From Desulfobacteraceae bacterium (GTDB taxonomy: Bacteria; Desulfobacterota; Desulfobacteria; Desulfobacterales; SURF-15): a stretch of 49,526 bases of DNA. Location of the stretch: contig QZKK01000083.1 of assembly GCA_003599475.1 (NCBI GenBank), positions 1 to 49,526 on the forward strand, given 5' to 3'. Numbering within the stretch: position 1 is the stretch's first letter; every line of letters starts with the position of its first letter. Made by a program: the position numbers and the translations under genes. Positions 27,451 to 38,419 of the stretch are shown here, piece after piece. The notes beneath the pieces are model-generated. The model was not told the origin of the DNA. It worked only from the letters and a program-made list of their open reading frames with translations, and searched no databases.

Positions 27451-27548
27451 GGAAGTGGACAGCTCACTGGTGGGGCTCCCGGACTTCAAATCCGGTGTGG
27501 GGCGCTAACACCGTCCCGGGTGGGTTCGATTCCCATGCACTTCCGCCA
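27451..27548 (+). tRNA. selC: tRNA-Sec (anticodon TCA), CCA encoded
   Basis: The gene starts GGAAGTGG and ends CACTTCCGCCA, giving a 7-8 bp acceptor stem with encoded CCA. The anticodon stem CCGGA/TCCGG encloses the loop CTTCAAA, with anticodon TCA at 27486-27488. A long extra arm (27495-27517 region) and the T-arm GTGGG-TTCGATT-CCCAT follow. The length (98 with CCA), the long variable arm and the UCA anticodon identify the selenocysteine tRNA. The organism therefore very probably makes selenoproteins. No selA, selB or selD is in the window and no in-frame TGA candidate was seen nearby. Confidence 0.96.
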
Positions 27549-27627
27549 TATATCGCCCTCAAGCATCCACTTTCACATTCCAATCAAACGGTTGAGAATA
27601 GCATATCGATTGCCCCTAAACAATCCA

Positions 27628-29865
27628 TCAATTCGCAATTAAAGCGTATTTATGGGGTTTATTGGTTTCTGTCGACGGTGCTCCCCTTGATTCATCCAGT
27701 CGCATCATCCCTTTTCCGTGTCCAAAATCCTTTAGAATTCTTTGAAGGTTGATCTTACTCTCCGATTCATGAGGATTTTCATTCAATTGACGGACAAACA
27801 TACGGATGATTTCTTCTTCCTTGAAAATGTAGTCCCTCCGCATCTCCAATGCGGTCAGATAGATCTGGGCTGCTTCGTGGTATTTCCCCACCGCAGCCAT
27901 GGAAAGACTGTAATAGATCAAACCTTTTCTGTATTCGGGCAGGCGGCTGACGATGTATGAAAAATTTTTAACGGCCGCCTCGTATACACCGGCATAGAGG
28001 TTTGCCTCTCCCAAAAAAAAGGCTGCATCGATTTCATCGAAGTATCGAATCAGGCGCTGACGATAATCATCATCATCGGTGAGGACGTTCAAAAAAGAAA
28101 GAACCCATGGGTCTCCCGGATTCCGCTCAAGTGCAGATTCGAGATGTTTCACAGCTCCTGAAAGATCTCCGCGTCCCTGGCAAATACGGGCGAGATAGTA
28201 GCCGGGTTGAGAGCACTGGGTGTAGCGCCGGTTGAACCGGTAGCCTCCTCGGATCAGGTTCTTTAATATGGCCTCGGCTTCCTCAAGCTGGTTGTCTGCA
28301 ATATACAAAACAGCAAGATCAAATCGAGCGGAGGGGGTCTCGTCATCGAATGATATCGCAGCCTCAAGCGCCAGCCTCTCAAAGCTCTTGTCCATGAAAG
28401 GAATCCCGGCCAAGCGGATGTTTTCGTAACGCCAGGGCGCGAATGCGAAGGCTGAAACATTCGCTTGTGCCGCCATTGACGAGTCCGAGATACGACGGTA
28501 TTCGAAGGCGCGGGCGACCATCGAGTCGCAAAGGCGTGTTCGTGTGATCAGGTGGATGTCGTCTCGGATCAGATCATCCGGTATATGGAGAAGGATTGCC
28601 AACAGGATACTGAAGAGGCTTATGAGAACATATCTTTTCTTTCGAAGGATCGCTTGTATCGCTTCGCCTGCGAAAAGGATCAAAACGGCAATTATGGCGA
28701 CCCTCTGTCTTTCCGATACATAGGTCAGCATCATGACGCCAAATTGCGTGAAGAACAGAGCGTAAACCGGCAATTTCTGCTTCCAGTCTCCGGCAGATAG
28801 AATCATGCCCACCAATGCCAGAGCCGAAATCAGCGCAAACGGGACGGAAGGGAGCACCTCTTCGACACGCCGGTGCTTTTCTTCCAGATACCAGATATCG
28901 TGTCTTTTGAACCCGTGAAAAAAGAATTTGATCTTGGTTAGGAGCAAAGAAAAAAAACGACCTGGATGATCGATGATGAAGTTTTTGGCTTTGCTCATCC
29001 AATACCGGTTGCTTTCCGAGACCGAAATCGGTTTTTCCGAGACTCTTCTTAAAAAAATCCGGTAGATTTCATGCCGATAATCCGAACCAGGTGGAAAATC
29101 TTGGCGGCTGTCGTATACCAGTGGTGGATAGATAGCACTTTCGCCGGTTGAAACCGGGTTATTGCCTTCAAAAAAAACATGGCCGGGATTCATACCGATG
29201 GGCGTCATCTTGCCTGCGACGATTCCGTTTCTTACAGTCAGAAAAGAAACGGCAATGGCGACGGGGAGCAGGAACATCGCTCCGTTTCGGAGGGTCTTTC
29301 TCAAATTCCTTTCACGCAAGTGAAAAGAAAGCGGGGTAAGAAATATCAGCAGGAAAAAATTGAATCGGGTAAGAAGACTCAAACTCAAGAACACACCGGC
29401 AAAGAGTGACGCCGAGGTTCCGGATTGTATGGCAAAAACAAGATATCCCAGAATAAAGGAAATCAGCAACGGTTCGGGCTCGAACGTACCCGTATAGACA
29501 ATGACACTATGGTTGGTAACAAAGATCAATGTGGACAGCAGGGCGATTGGCCCGGTATACCATCTTCTGAGAAGAAGGAAAAAGAATCCCGCCGAAGTTG
29601 AAGTCAGAATGATTTGAACCCAGAGGATGACCGATTCCGGACTCATGAGGCAATTGCGAGCTAAAATATGAAGATAAAGATAGAGCGGACTGAAATCGAT
29701 CAGGCGTTCTGCCTCTAAAGTCCCATCAATCCAGTTTTGTGCCGCAATTGGATACTTCCAGAACAGGTTGGGCGGTAGGACGTAAAAAACCATGACCCCC
29801 AAAAAGAAGGTGGAAAATATGACCACAACCCATACGGTTCGGGTATCCTCCGAATATGCTTTCAT
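27628..29865 (-). CDS. Polytopic GT-C-like membrane protein with C-terminal TPR region
   Basis: This 745-residue protein has about ten hydrophobic segments in the first 430 residues. A soluble region follows with several TPR-like units (for example ARFDLAVLYIADNQLEEAEA and ARICQGRGDLSGAVKHLESA). The organisation recalls the TMTC-like proteins at 9.7-20.1 kb. However, it lacks the HPxxxExVAW signature and the first-loop DD motif, having IDGTLEAERLIDFSPLYLY instead, so it is a different ArnT/PMT-like branch. Its role is probably glycosyl transfer or an unidentified membrane function. It ends near selC in convergent orientation, with no clear terminator between them. Confidence 0.6.
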   Translation of the reverse strand: MKAYSEDTRTVWVVVIFSTFFLGVMVFYVLPPNLFWKYPIAAQNWIDGTLEAERLIDFSPLYLYLHILARNCLMSPESVILWVQIILTSTSAGFFFLLLRRWYTGPIALLSTLIFVTNHSVIVYTGTFEPEPLLISFILGYLVFAIQSGTSASLFAGVFLSLSLLTRFNFFLLIFLTPLSFHLRERNLRKTLRNGAMFLLPVAIAVSFLTVRNGIVAGKMTPIGMNPGHVFFEGNNPVSTGESAIYPPLVYDSRQDFPPGSDYRHEIYRIFLRRVSEKPISVSESNRYWMSKAKNFIIDHPGRFFSLLLTKIKFFFHGFKRHDIWYLEEKHRRVEEVLPSVPFALISALALVGMILSAGDWKQKLPVYALFFTQFGVMMLTYVSERQRVAIIAVLILFAGEAIQAILRKKRYVLISLFSILLAILLHIPDDLIRDDIHLITRTRLCDSMVARAFEYRRISDSSMAAQANVSAFAFAPWRYENIRLAGIPFMDKSFERLALEAAISFDDETPSARFDLAVLYIADNQLEEAEAILKNLIRGGYRFNRRYTQCSQPGYYLARICQGRGDLSGAVKHLESALERNPGDPWVLSFLNVLTDDDDYRQRLIRYFDEIDAAFFLGEANLYAGVYEAAVKNFSYIVSRLPEYRKGLIYYSLSMAAVGKYHEAAQIYLTALEMRRDYIFKEEEIIRMFVRQLNENPHESESKINLQRILKDFGHGKGMMRLDESRGAPSTETNKPHKYALIAN

Positions 29866-30048
29866 TGATTCGTATTGGACTCCTTAAGCCGGTCAGGTTG
29901 GGCGCGTTTTGCAGGGATACCACAAGGGTAAAAGATTCGCAACAAACGGGAATCGATCGAGCACGTCGCCGAAGAGAAGAGACCATTTCCTTGAACATTC
30001 TTTCGATTGTTGCTACTCTTTCGGCCCAGTAGAGGAAAAAGACATCCG

Positions 30049-30492
30049 ATGAAAATCTTATTTACGATTCTAGCGCTTCTGTATGCGCTTTCCCCCTATG
30101 ATTTCCTGCCCGATATCGCCATCGGCTGGGGGTGGCTGGACGATCTGATCATTTTGTCTCTGCTCTGGTGGTTCTTTTATTCCGCAAGAAGAACCGTATC
30201 CTCCGGTCAAACCCGCAGCGGCGAACAACAATTCTACGGCAGTGATTCGGCCGGCTCGCACGGCCGCTCATCCGCAGCAGATGATCCGGCGCAGGACCCG
30301 TACGCCCTTCTCGGAATCCAACGGGGGGCTTCGGCCCAAGAAATCAAGCAAGCCTATCGAAAACTTGCCAACCAATATCATCCCGACAAGGTTCATCACC
30401 TGGGGGAAGAATTCAAGGCGCTTGCCGAGAAACGGTTCAGGGAGATCGAGGCTGCTTATCGGAAGTTGACAAAGAAACAGCCGAACCGATGA
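30049..30492 (+). CDS. Small DUF1232-DnaJ domain membrane protein
   Basis: This 147-residue protein begins MKILFTILALLYALSPYDFLPD, and the early LSPYDFLPDIAIGWGWLDDL stretch is the DUF1232 (YkvA-like) pattern. A membrane helix follows. After a polar Ser/Gly-rich linker there is a C-terminal J-domain (about 85-147) with the HPD motif in NQYHPDKVHHL. It should recruit a DnaK-type chaperone to the membrane. I chose ATG 30049 over the upstream TTG 30007 because GAGGAAAAAG precedes it and the protein then begins at the conserved part. Its stop overlaps the next gene by four bases (ATGA). Confidence 0.8.
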   Translation: MKILFTILALLYALSPYDFLPDIAIGWGWLDDLIILSLLWWFFYSARRTVSSGQTRSGEQQFYGSDSAGSHGRSSAADDPAQDPYALLGIQRGASAQEIKQAYRKLANQYHPDKVHHLGEEFKALAEKRFREIEAAYRKLTKKQPNR

Positions 30493-31604
30493 ATCAGAAT
30501 CCATCAACCCCGGAAATCGAGTTGGAACGCCGCATTCTCCACGGTCTTTCCTGTGAATGGGAGGCAGCCTTGTGGGTGCTGGAAGAAAAGCTCAGACATC
30601 AGATGAAGAGGCCGCTTTTCAGCATCCGTGATATGACGCATGCATGGGGGTTGTGGTCAGGCAGGAACCGGGAGGTCCGAATCAGCCGCAGCCTGGTTTT
30701 AAATCATCCATGGGATGCGGTGCGGGAAGTGCTGTTGCACGAAATGGCCCATCAACTGGCGGAACAGGTGCTCGGGGCGGACGGGGAGCCGCCCCACGGT
30801 CCTGTTTTCAGAAAGGCCTGCCATCTGCTCCGTGCCGATCCGAAAGCATCGGGCATGTATCCGCTTCTGCAGGAAAAAATTCACAGCGGAGCCAAGGACG
30901 GTAACGACCGCATTCGGATCCGGATCAGGAAGCTGCTCGCATTGGCCCAGAGCCAGTACCGGCATGAGGCGGAGGCCGCAATGGTCAAAGCCCATGAGCT
31001 GATGGTCAGACACAACATCGACCGCAATCCCCCCGAACGCAATCTTTACGTCAGCCTTTTTCTGGGCCAGCCGGCCCTCCGGCATCCGAGGGAAGCCTAT
31101 CACCTCGCAGGGCTGCTCCACGATTTCTACTTTGTCCAGGGGATCTGGGTTCCGGCATACGTGATCAGCAGAGCCAAGATGGGACGGGTTCTGGAGGTCA
31201 GCGGCACCCCTCAGAATGTCGTTATGGCGGAATACGTCCATCATTTCGTCTCCCGCTATATCGATCGGGAATGGAGCGTTTACGATCCTCACCGGAGGCT
31301 CCACCGCAATCGCAAGACCGACTTCGCCATAGGCATCATCGAAGGGTTCCGCAAAAAGCTTGCCGCGAGCCGGCCGGAGATTCTTGAGAAGGTCAAAGGG
31401 CGTCAATTGATCCCGATCGAAGACCGTCAACTGAAAGCCTATATGCGATATAAATATCCGCGAACCCGGAGCTTTCGACAGACAGGGGGGAAACAGGACG
31501 GAAAGGTGCTCGAAGACGGATTCCGCATCGGGGAAAAATTGATCCTCTCGAAGGGGGTTACCGAAAAAAGAGAAGGCCCCAAGCCGCTGCTCGGCATGCG
31601 CTGA
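30489..31604 (+). CDS. SprT-like zinc metallopeptidase with DUF2786 domain
   Basis: This 371-residue protein carries a gluzincin-type active site HEMAHQ near residue 83 in the N-terminal SprT-like part. A DUF2786 segment follows (RIRKLLALAQS..HEAEAAMVKAHELM, about 137-175). The C-terminal part, about 180 residues long, has no recognised fold. SprT-like proteases act on DNA-protein crosslinks in eukaryotes. The bacterial DUF2786 fusions have no established role. It is translationally coupled to the DUF1232-DnaJ gene, which suggests a joint function. Confidence 0.75.
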   Translation: MNQNPSTPEIELERRILHGLSCEWEAALWVLEEKLRHQMKRPLFSIRDMTHAWGLWSGRNREVRISRSLVLNHPWDAVREVLLHEMAHQLAEQVLGADGEPPHGPVFRKACHLLRADPKASGMYPLLQEKIHSGAKDGNDRIRIRIRKLLALAQSQYRHEAEAAMVKAHELMVRHNIDRNPPERNLYVSLFLGQPALRHPREAYHLAGLLHDFYFVQGIWVPAYVISRAKMGRVLEVSGTPQNVVMAEYVHHFVSRYIDREWSVYDPHRRLHRNRKTDFAIGIIEGFRKKLAASRPEILEKVKGRQLIPIEDRQLKAYMRYKYPRTRSFRQTGGKQDGKVLEDGFRIGEKLILSKGVTEKREGPKPLLGMR

Positions 31605-31770
31605 AAGTTGAAAGCTCAAGGCTCAAAGCGAAAACAAACGAAGCGCGTCGTTTACGACGGAAATAATTGGCTTCCGAATGATGGGTTTATCGAAACCCTG
31701 TCTTTGATCCCTTGAACTCTCTTGCTCTCGGCTTTGAACCTTCAGCCCCCCTGCTTTGAGCTTTTATCCT
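31605..31770. repeat. Intergenic region with imperfect CTTCAGC/GCTTTGAGC repeats
   Basis: Words such as CTTTGAACCTTCAGC, GCTTTGAGCTTTTATCCTTC and the reverse GCTCAAGGCTCAAAG occur in both orientations across this convergent gap. It could form weak hairpins but has no terminator-like T run. It resembles the other repeat-rich gaps at 38.8, 48.4 and 49.4 kb. Confidence 0.4.
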
Positions 31771-33129
31771 TCAGCTTCCTCTTACAAGCTTCAAGCTTGC
31801 AGCTTTCTCAGCCTGGTGTTCCGTCTTCCAATACGGATTGATCAGGTCCTCGAATATGGTCATGGCCGCGGCGGAACCCTGCCCTGCTGCGGTGATGATC
31901 TGTTTGTAGCCGCCTTCCACGTCTCCGGCCGAATAGATCCCCGGAATGTTGGTCCTGTGAAATTGATCGTGTTTGATAAAGCCGTCCTCGGTCAGTTCCA
32001 CCCCGATTTTTTTTGCCAGATCGACCGACGGCTCATAGCCGACGGCAATGAATACGCCGTCTGTTTTGATAGACGATACCTCACCGGATTTATTATTCAG
32101 CAGCAGGACCTCTTCGACGCGCTCCTTTCCGCGGATCTCCCTGACTTCCGTATTCCAAAGCACGGGGATGTTGTTATCGAACAGGTTTTTCGCCAGAAAA
32201 TCCTGGGCCCTCAAACGATCCCTTCGATGGACGAGAGTGACTTGGACTCCCATGAAGTGGAGGTAGAGTGCTTCGGTAACGGCACTGTTGCCCCCTCCGA
32301 CCATGATCACTTTTTTCCCTTTGAACAAAGGTCCGTCGCAAGTCGCGCAGTAACTCACTCCCCGGCCGGCAAAGCGGTCTTCGCCGGGAACCATCAACTG
32401 GCGATGCTTTGCGCCTGTAGCAAGCAGAACTGCCCGAGTCAGAAATTTTCGCCGGGAGGTAACCACTTCAATCGGATTACCGGGTTTGATATCGATGACG
32501 TCTTCTCCCTGAAAGACCTGGGCATATTGAAGCGTATGGCTGACCATGATATCGACAAGCATCTTTCCGCCGACCTGGGCGAATCCGGGATAGTTTTCAA
32601 CCACCGGCGTCGTGGCGATCTGCCCGCCCATGGCCCCTCGCTCGACGACCGCTGTAGCCAGCCCGCTGCGCACGGCATAGATGCCTGCGGTAAGCCCTGC
32701 AGGTCCGGCGCCGACGATGACCATATCGTTTTCAACAAGTTCTGCTTCGATATCGGGTATGAAAACGGTTTGCGGTTCAAGCTTGAGGAGCGAAAGCGCA
32801 AAGAGCTCTTCTGTCTGCGCCCCCTGTCCGATGAGCACGTCGTCGGCAAAGGTCTGCGGAACGCTGAAAGCCGAGTATTGTTCGGCAAGATCCGGACAGC
32901 ATTGAATATCGATGATTTCGACGGATATCCGCTCCGGCATTTCGATGGCCGCTTTCACGGCGTTTACGGCTTGCTGGGGGCAGTAGGGGCATGTCGGGCT
33001 CACGAATACCTTGACCGTTCTCTGAGAATCGATTTTCTTCAGCGTGCCGGCGGCCGCTTCACCGAGATTGCTTTGACCGAGCCCGACAAGAATCAGGGTT
33101 TCAAGAAAGGTGCGGCCTTCCTCTCCCAT
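31771..33129 (-). CDS. Thioredoxin reductase with N-terminal glutaredoxin-like domain (C-terminal portion of an amber-split protein)
   Basis: The product is 452 residues from the ATG at 33129. A thioredoxin-fold domain has the active site CPYC in FVSPTCPYCPQQ near residue 48. A TrxB-type flavoprotein follows, with FAD motif VIVGAGPAGLTAGIYA near residue 138, the redox pair CATC in SYCATCDGP, NADPH motif MVGGGNSAVTEALY and the FAD end motif GIYSAGDVEGG. It should move electrons from NADPH through FAD and the CATC pair to the CPYC site. The first part of the thioredoxin-like module is in the 33142-33441 ORF, in the same frame upstream of one TAG. A weak GGAG before 33129 might allow restart. 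Confidence 0.85.
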   Translation of the reverse strand: MGEEGRTFLETLILVGLGQSNLGEAAAGTLKKIDSQRTVKVFVSPTCPYCPQQAVNAVKAAIEMPERISVEIIDIQCCPDLAEQYSAFSVPQTFADDVLIGQGAQTEELFALSLLKLEPQTVFIPDIEAELVENDMVIVGAGPAGLTAGIYAVRSGLATAVVERGAMGGQIATTPVVENYPGFAQVGGKMLVDIMVSHTLQYAQVFQGEDVIDIKPGNPIEVVTSRRKFLTRAVLLATGAKHRQLMVPGEDRFAGRGVSYCATCDGPLFKGKKVIMVGGGNSAVTEALYLHFMGVQVTLVHRRDRLRAQDFLAKNLFDNNIPVLWNTEVREIRGKERVEEVLLLNNKSGEVSSIKTDGVFIAVGYEPSVDLAKKIGVELTEDGFIKHDQFHRTNIPGIYSAGDVEGGYKQIITAAGQGSAAAMTIFEDLINPYWKTEHQAEKAASLKLVRGS

Positions 33130-33141
33130 AGGCGCTCCGAT

Positions 33142-33144
33142 CTA
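33142..33144 (-). other. In-frame amber codon splitting the PDO-TrxR protein
   Basis: Codons on the minus strand run CGA-TAG-ATC-GGA-GCG-CCT-ATG, with both ORFs in one frame. The TAG replaces a Tyr (TAT/TAC) of the family by a single base change. Possible causes are a nonsense mutation or sequencing error, programmed readthrough, or pyrrolysine. Confidence 0.7.
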
Positions 33145-33441
33145 TCGGATATTGTACCGGTCCGGCGCGATCAACAGCGTCGAGCTTCGCTCGACTCTGT
33201 ACCGCTTTGCCAGTTCATGATCGAGGTCGTATTCCCTGAAGGTGATCTTATCGGACAACTCTCTAAAGACACGAACCATCTGACGGGTCGTCTCGTTGAA
33301 AACATCTTCCTTGAACTTTTGCGTAAAATAGAGAAGCGGGATATCGTGCGGAAGCTTGCTGAAGGTTGCCCGCAGCTGATTCATTACGTCGCCGCCGGCG
33401 GCTTCATTCGTCCGAGATCCGGTATTGATTGGATTTGCCAT
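33142..33441 (-). CDS. N-terminal thioredoxin-fold domain of the disulfide-oxidoreductase/TrxR fusion (ends at amber)
   Basis: This 99-residue ORF has a strong ribosome binding site (CTGGAGGATCGCT ATG). It reads as the first domain of a protein-disulfide-oxidoreductase (PDO) fold: PLLYFTQKFKEDVFNE, a middle region with FREYDLDHELAKRYRV, then STLLIAPDRYNIR before TAG. The CxxC expected after the first strand is absent (KFKED), as in structural-only PDO domains. The frame continues through TAG-IGAPMGEEG, where archaeal PDO has RYFGLPAGHE, so the amber sits exactly on the conserved Tyr codon and cuts the fold. The two ORFs are therefore one ancestral protein of about 557 residues. Confidence 0.75.
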   Translation of the reverse strand: MANPINTGSRTNEAAGGDVMNQLRATFSKLPHDIPLLYFTQKFKEDVFNETTRQMVRVFRELSDKITFREYDLDHELAKRYRVERSSTLLIAPDRYNIR

Positions 33442-33524
33442 AGCGATCCTCCAGAGGGAAAATATTTGCCGTCCGGTTCAAGATGCGGTGCCGGGTTTTT
33501 TCCACCGGCATGCTTGTGGATATG

Positions 33525-35110
<1,586 letters not shown>

Positions 35111-35114
<4 letters not shown>

Positions 35115-37003
35115 CGCACACCTGTTCCGTTATGCGGGAAAACGTATTCTTTTTTTTCAACCTCCGGTGGTATTTGGCCGGAATCGCCGGCTGCGCTCCC
35201 GGCATTTTCCCCATGCAGGCAGACACGGTTTTTGCCTTCTCTTTTTGCCCGATACAGCGCCTTGTCGGCCAGTTTGATCAACTCCTGGGCGGATTCGGCA
35301 TCCTCAGGGTAAAGAGCGACTCCCATACTGACGGTTACCCTTTTCGACTCTTCAGAACCTGGTTCAGGTCGGCTGTCAGATGCGGGGAAGGAATCGGTCC
35401 GTATGGCTTCAAGAATTCGATCCGCTGCGCTCGCGGCTCCCTTCCGGTCGGCGTAAGGCAGTACCACGGCAAACTCTTCTCCCCCATAGCGTGCCGGGAC
35501 ATCGACTTCCCGTATATTTTTCCGGATCACCCGGCCCATCCAATTCAAGAGGGTATCTCCTGCGGGGTGGCCGTGCGTATCGTTGTACTTTTTGAAATCA
35601 TCGATATCGATCATGATCAAAGCCAATGGATGGTTCTGCCTCATGGATCGTTTGACTTCAAGATCCAGGAAATGCTTCAAGTAGGCATGATTGTAGACTC
35701 CGGTCAGTTTATCGCTGATGGCAGCCTGCAGGGCGGTTTCAAACTGTAAACTGAGCTGATCCATATAGGCTTTTTTCTTCAGCAGGCTCTGGACTCGCGC
35801 GACGAGTTCAACTCTGTTGACCGGTTTGATGAGGTAGTCATCGGCACCCAGATGGATGCCTCGGATCTTATTGTTCATGTCATCGAGCACGGTGACGACC
35901 ACCAGTTGTATATTTTTGTGTTGCGACATTTTCTTGATCTGCCCGGCAACCTCGAAACCGTCCATTCCGGGAAGCAGAATATCAAGCAGGACCAGATCGA
36001 TCGGTTCCTCCCGGGCAAAGGCGACCGCCTCTTCTCCATTTACAGCGACATTCAGGCGAAAAGCCTCTTTCCCGAGATACTGCTGAAAAAGACGGACATC
36101 GCCCGGGTTGTCCTCCACAAGCAGAATCGAGGGCAATGAAGCGGCCTCGATTTCGACATGATCCTGATTTCCCGGCTTCAACACAAAATTTTTCGTCTGA
36201 CTGCGGGTCTTTAGCTGATCGTGGTAGACTTTCATTCGAAGCAGGGACTGGACGCGTGCACGGAGCTCATAGGTATTGACCGGCTTGTTGAGGAAGTCAT
36301 CGGCCCCTGCCTCAAGCCCCTTGATCTTGTCCGATTTGCCGTCAAGGGCTGTGATCAGCATGACCGGAATGTGTTTGGTTCGGGGGTCCGTCTTCAGCCG
36401 GCGGGTCACTTCATATCCGTCGGTCCCCGGCATCATCACATCGAGCAGGATGAGGTCCGGGTGGTCATTCAGTGCCTTCTGAAGGCACATCTCTCCGTTG
36501 CTGCCGGTAATGACAGCGTATTTTTCTTTCGGGAGCATGGAAACCAGGAGCTTGGTATTTAGAGAATCGTCGTCGACAATCAGGATTCGATGGCGATATG
36601 CTTCCTTTTCGGTGCCGGCGGCTTCACCCCCCGCATCCCCCTTGTATCCTTCCAGGGTCGTTAAAAATTTCCTCGTATCGATCGGTTTGGTGATGTATCC
36701 CGTGCACCCTGCCTTGAGCGCCCGATCTTCGTCTCCCCGCATGGCATAGGAAGTCAGCGCTACAACCGGTATTCTCTTAAGCTTTTGATCCCTCCGGATC
36801 AGGCGGGTTGCCTCCAAGCCGTCCATCCCCGGCAATTGGATATCCATGAGGATCATCGAAGGAATTCGTTCACGGGCCAGTTTTATTCCCGTCTCTGCAT
36901 CGATGGCTTCCAGAACGTGGTATTCCCGGAATTGAAGGAGCGTTCGCACCAGCTTCATATTGAATTCATTGTCTTCGATGACGAGAATCGTCTCTTTGCC
37001 CAT
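35111..37003 (-). CDS. REC-REC-REC-GGDEF diguanylate cyclase response regulator
   Basis: This 630-residue protein has three receiver domains (about 4-120, 145-265 and 300-420). They have phosphoacceptor strings LMDIQLPGMDG, LLDVMMPGTDG and LLDILLPGMDG. A GGDEF domain (about 455-605) with intact RYGGEEFAVVLP follows. It should make c-di-GMP in response to phosphorylation. I chose ATG 37003 (after AAGGGGCAGCAG) over the in-frame ATG at 37069, which would overlap the upstream gene. The first receiver is nearly identical in motif to the stand-alone receiver at 38420, a sign of domain duplication within the operon. Confidence 0.88.
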
Positions 37004-37023
37004 CTGCTGCCCCTTTCGACGGC

Positions 37024-38415
37024 TCACAGGCATCCGGCGGCTCGCGCCGCTTCGGTCTGGTGAAAGCAAACCCGGTTTTTCCCTTCGGCTTTCGCCTGGT
37101 AAAGGAGGCTGTCCGCAGCGGCAATGAGTTTTTCCACGTTACGTCCCTCGGCAGGATAGGATGCCACTCCCGCGCTTACCGTCAGCCGTTTCTCACAATC
37201 GTTTTGAGGCAGGAAACAATGCTCGGAGACGATTCTTCTGATTCTTTCGGCGACCACAACCGCACCTTCCGGAGGGGTGCTCGGCAGCACGATGATAAAC
37301 TCTTCTCCTCCGTACCTCGCGGCCAAGTCGATCTCTCGGGTATTCTGCCGGATCAGCTTGCCCAGGCTCCTCAGAATTCCGTCTCCGGCCAGATGACCGA
37401 AGTGATCGTTGTAGTACTTGAAATCGTCGATATCCATCATGATGAGCCCCAGCATCCCATAATTCCGCTCGGCCCGTTTGATCTCCATTTGGATGAAATG
37501 TTCGAAATAGGCACGATTGTAAAGCCCCGTCAGCCGATCGGTGATGGCGGAATGAACGGCGGAATCGTATTCGGTCTGAAGCGTATCCAGATATGCCTTC
37601 TTTTTGATCAGTGAACGGATTCGCACACGGAGTTCGTGTCTATTGATCGGCTTTACGAGATAATCGTCGGCACCGAGTTCTATTCCCTTGATTTTGCTTT
37701 CCATGTCGGGAAGATTGGTCAGTGCGACAACCTGGAGGTTTTTGGATTCTTCGATTTCTCTGAGCCGGCGGACCACTTCGAATCCATTCATACCGGGAAG
37801 AAGAATATCCAAAAGCACCAGATCGACCTTGTCGTTGAGCACACGGGAAAGGCAATCCTCACCTGTTTTTACGGCTTCGATCCGATACGCATCGGCGGAG
37901 AGGTAAGTCTGGATCAGGCGAACATGCATCTCTTCATCTTCAACCAGCAGGATCGTGGGGAGGTTGATTTCCTGTTGCAGAGGGGCTTGATAAACGACCG
38001 AGTCCGATAACTGCGCCCGGGACTTCAGCTGGTCCTTGTACATTTTCATGCGCAGCAGTGATTTAACTCTTGCCAGCAGTTCAGCGGTGTTGACCGGCTT
38101 GTTCAAGAATTCATCGGAGCCGGCCTCAAGCCCCCTGAGCTTTTCTTCGTTTCCGTCCAGAGCGGTAATCAGGATGATTGGGATATCCTTTGTTTCCGGA
38201 TTGTTCTTAAGCGTCTCTGTGGCCTTGTAACCGTCCATGACCGGCATCATGATGTCGAGAAGGATTAGATCCGGCAGCTCCTTTTCGGCCTGCTCCACTG
38301 CCTCTTTTCCATCGGACGCGGTAAGGATCCGGTATTCTTCCCTGGAAAGCTTATTCACGAGAAGCTTCAGATTCATGGGGTCGTCGTCTACGATCAGAAT
38401 GCTTTTCTTCTGCAT
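37024..38415 (-). CDS. REC-REC-GGDEF diguanylate cyclase response regulator
   Basis: This 463-residue protein has two receivers (LLDIMMPVMDGY near residue 55 and LLDILLPGMNG near residue 183) and a GGDEF domain with intact RYGGEEFIIVLP near residue 380. It is a close relative of the three-receiver protein next door, minus one receiver. I chose the start MQKKSILIVDDDPMN at 38415. It follows AAGGTGA and leaves only a four-base gap from the single-receiver gene, whereas the ATG at 38550 lies deep inside that gene. Confidence 0.88.
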   Translation of the reverse strand: MQKKSILIVDDDPMNLKLLVNKLSREEYRILTASDGKEAVEQAEKELPDLILLDIMMPVMDGYKATETLKNNPETKDIPIILITALDGNEEKLRGLEAGSDEFLNKPVNTAELLARVKSLLRMKMYKDQLKSRAQLSDSVVYQAPLQQEINLPTILLVEDEEMHVRLIQTYLSADAYRIEAVKTGEDCLSRVLNDKVDLVLLDILLPGMNGFEVVRRLREIEESKNLQVVALTNLPDMESKIKGIELGADDYLVKPINRHELRVRIRSLIKKKAYLDTLQTEYDSAVHSAITDRLTGLYNRAYFEHFIQMEIKRAERNYGMLGLIMMDIDDFKYYNDHFGHLAGDGILRSLGKLIRQNTREIDLAARYGGEEFIIVLPSTPPEGAVVVAERIRRIVSEHCFLPQNDCEKRLTVSAGVASYPAEGRNVEKLIAAADSLLYQAKAEGKNRVCFHQTEAARAAGCL

Positions 38416-38419
38416 AAAA

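Noticed and set aside
27451..27548. selC as the integration site of a genomic island
   Set aside because: No integrase gene and no repeat of the tRNA 3' end was found in the flanking sequence.
33142..33144. Pyrrolysine as the firm explanation of the amber codon
   Set aside because: Kept only as a hypothesis. TAG is an ordinary stop for about a third of genes here and no pyl gene is in the window.
37003..37069. Longer N-termini for the GGDEF proteins (ATG at 37069 and 38550)
   Set aside because: The added residues have no domain character and overlap the upstream genes. Good ribosome binding sites precede the later starts.
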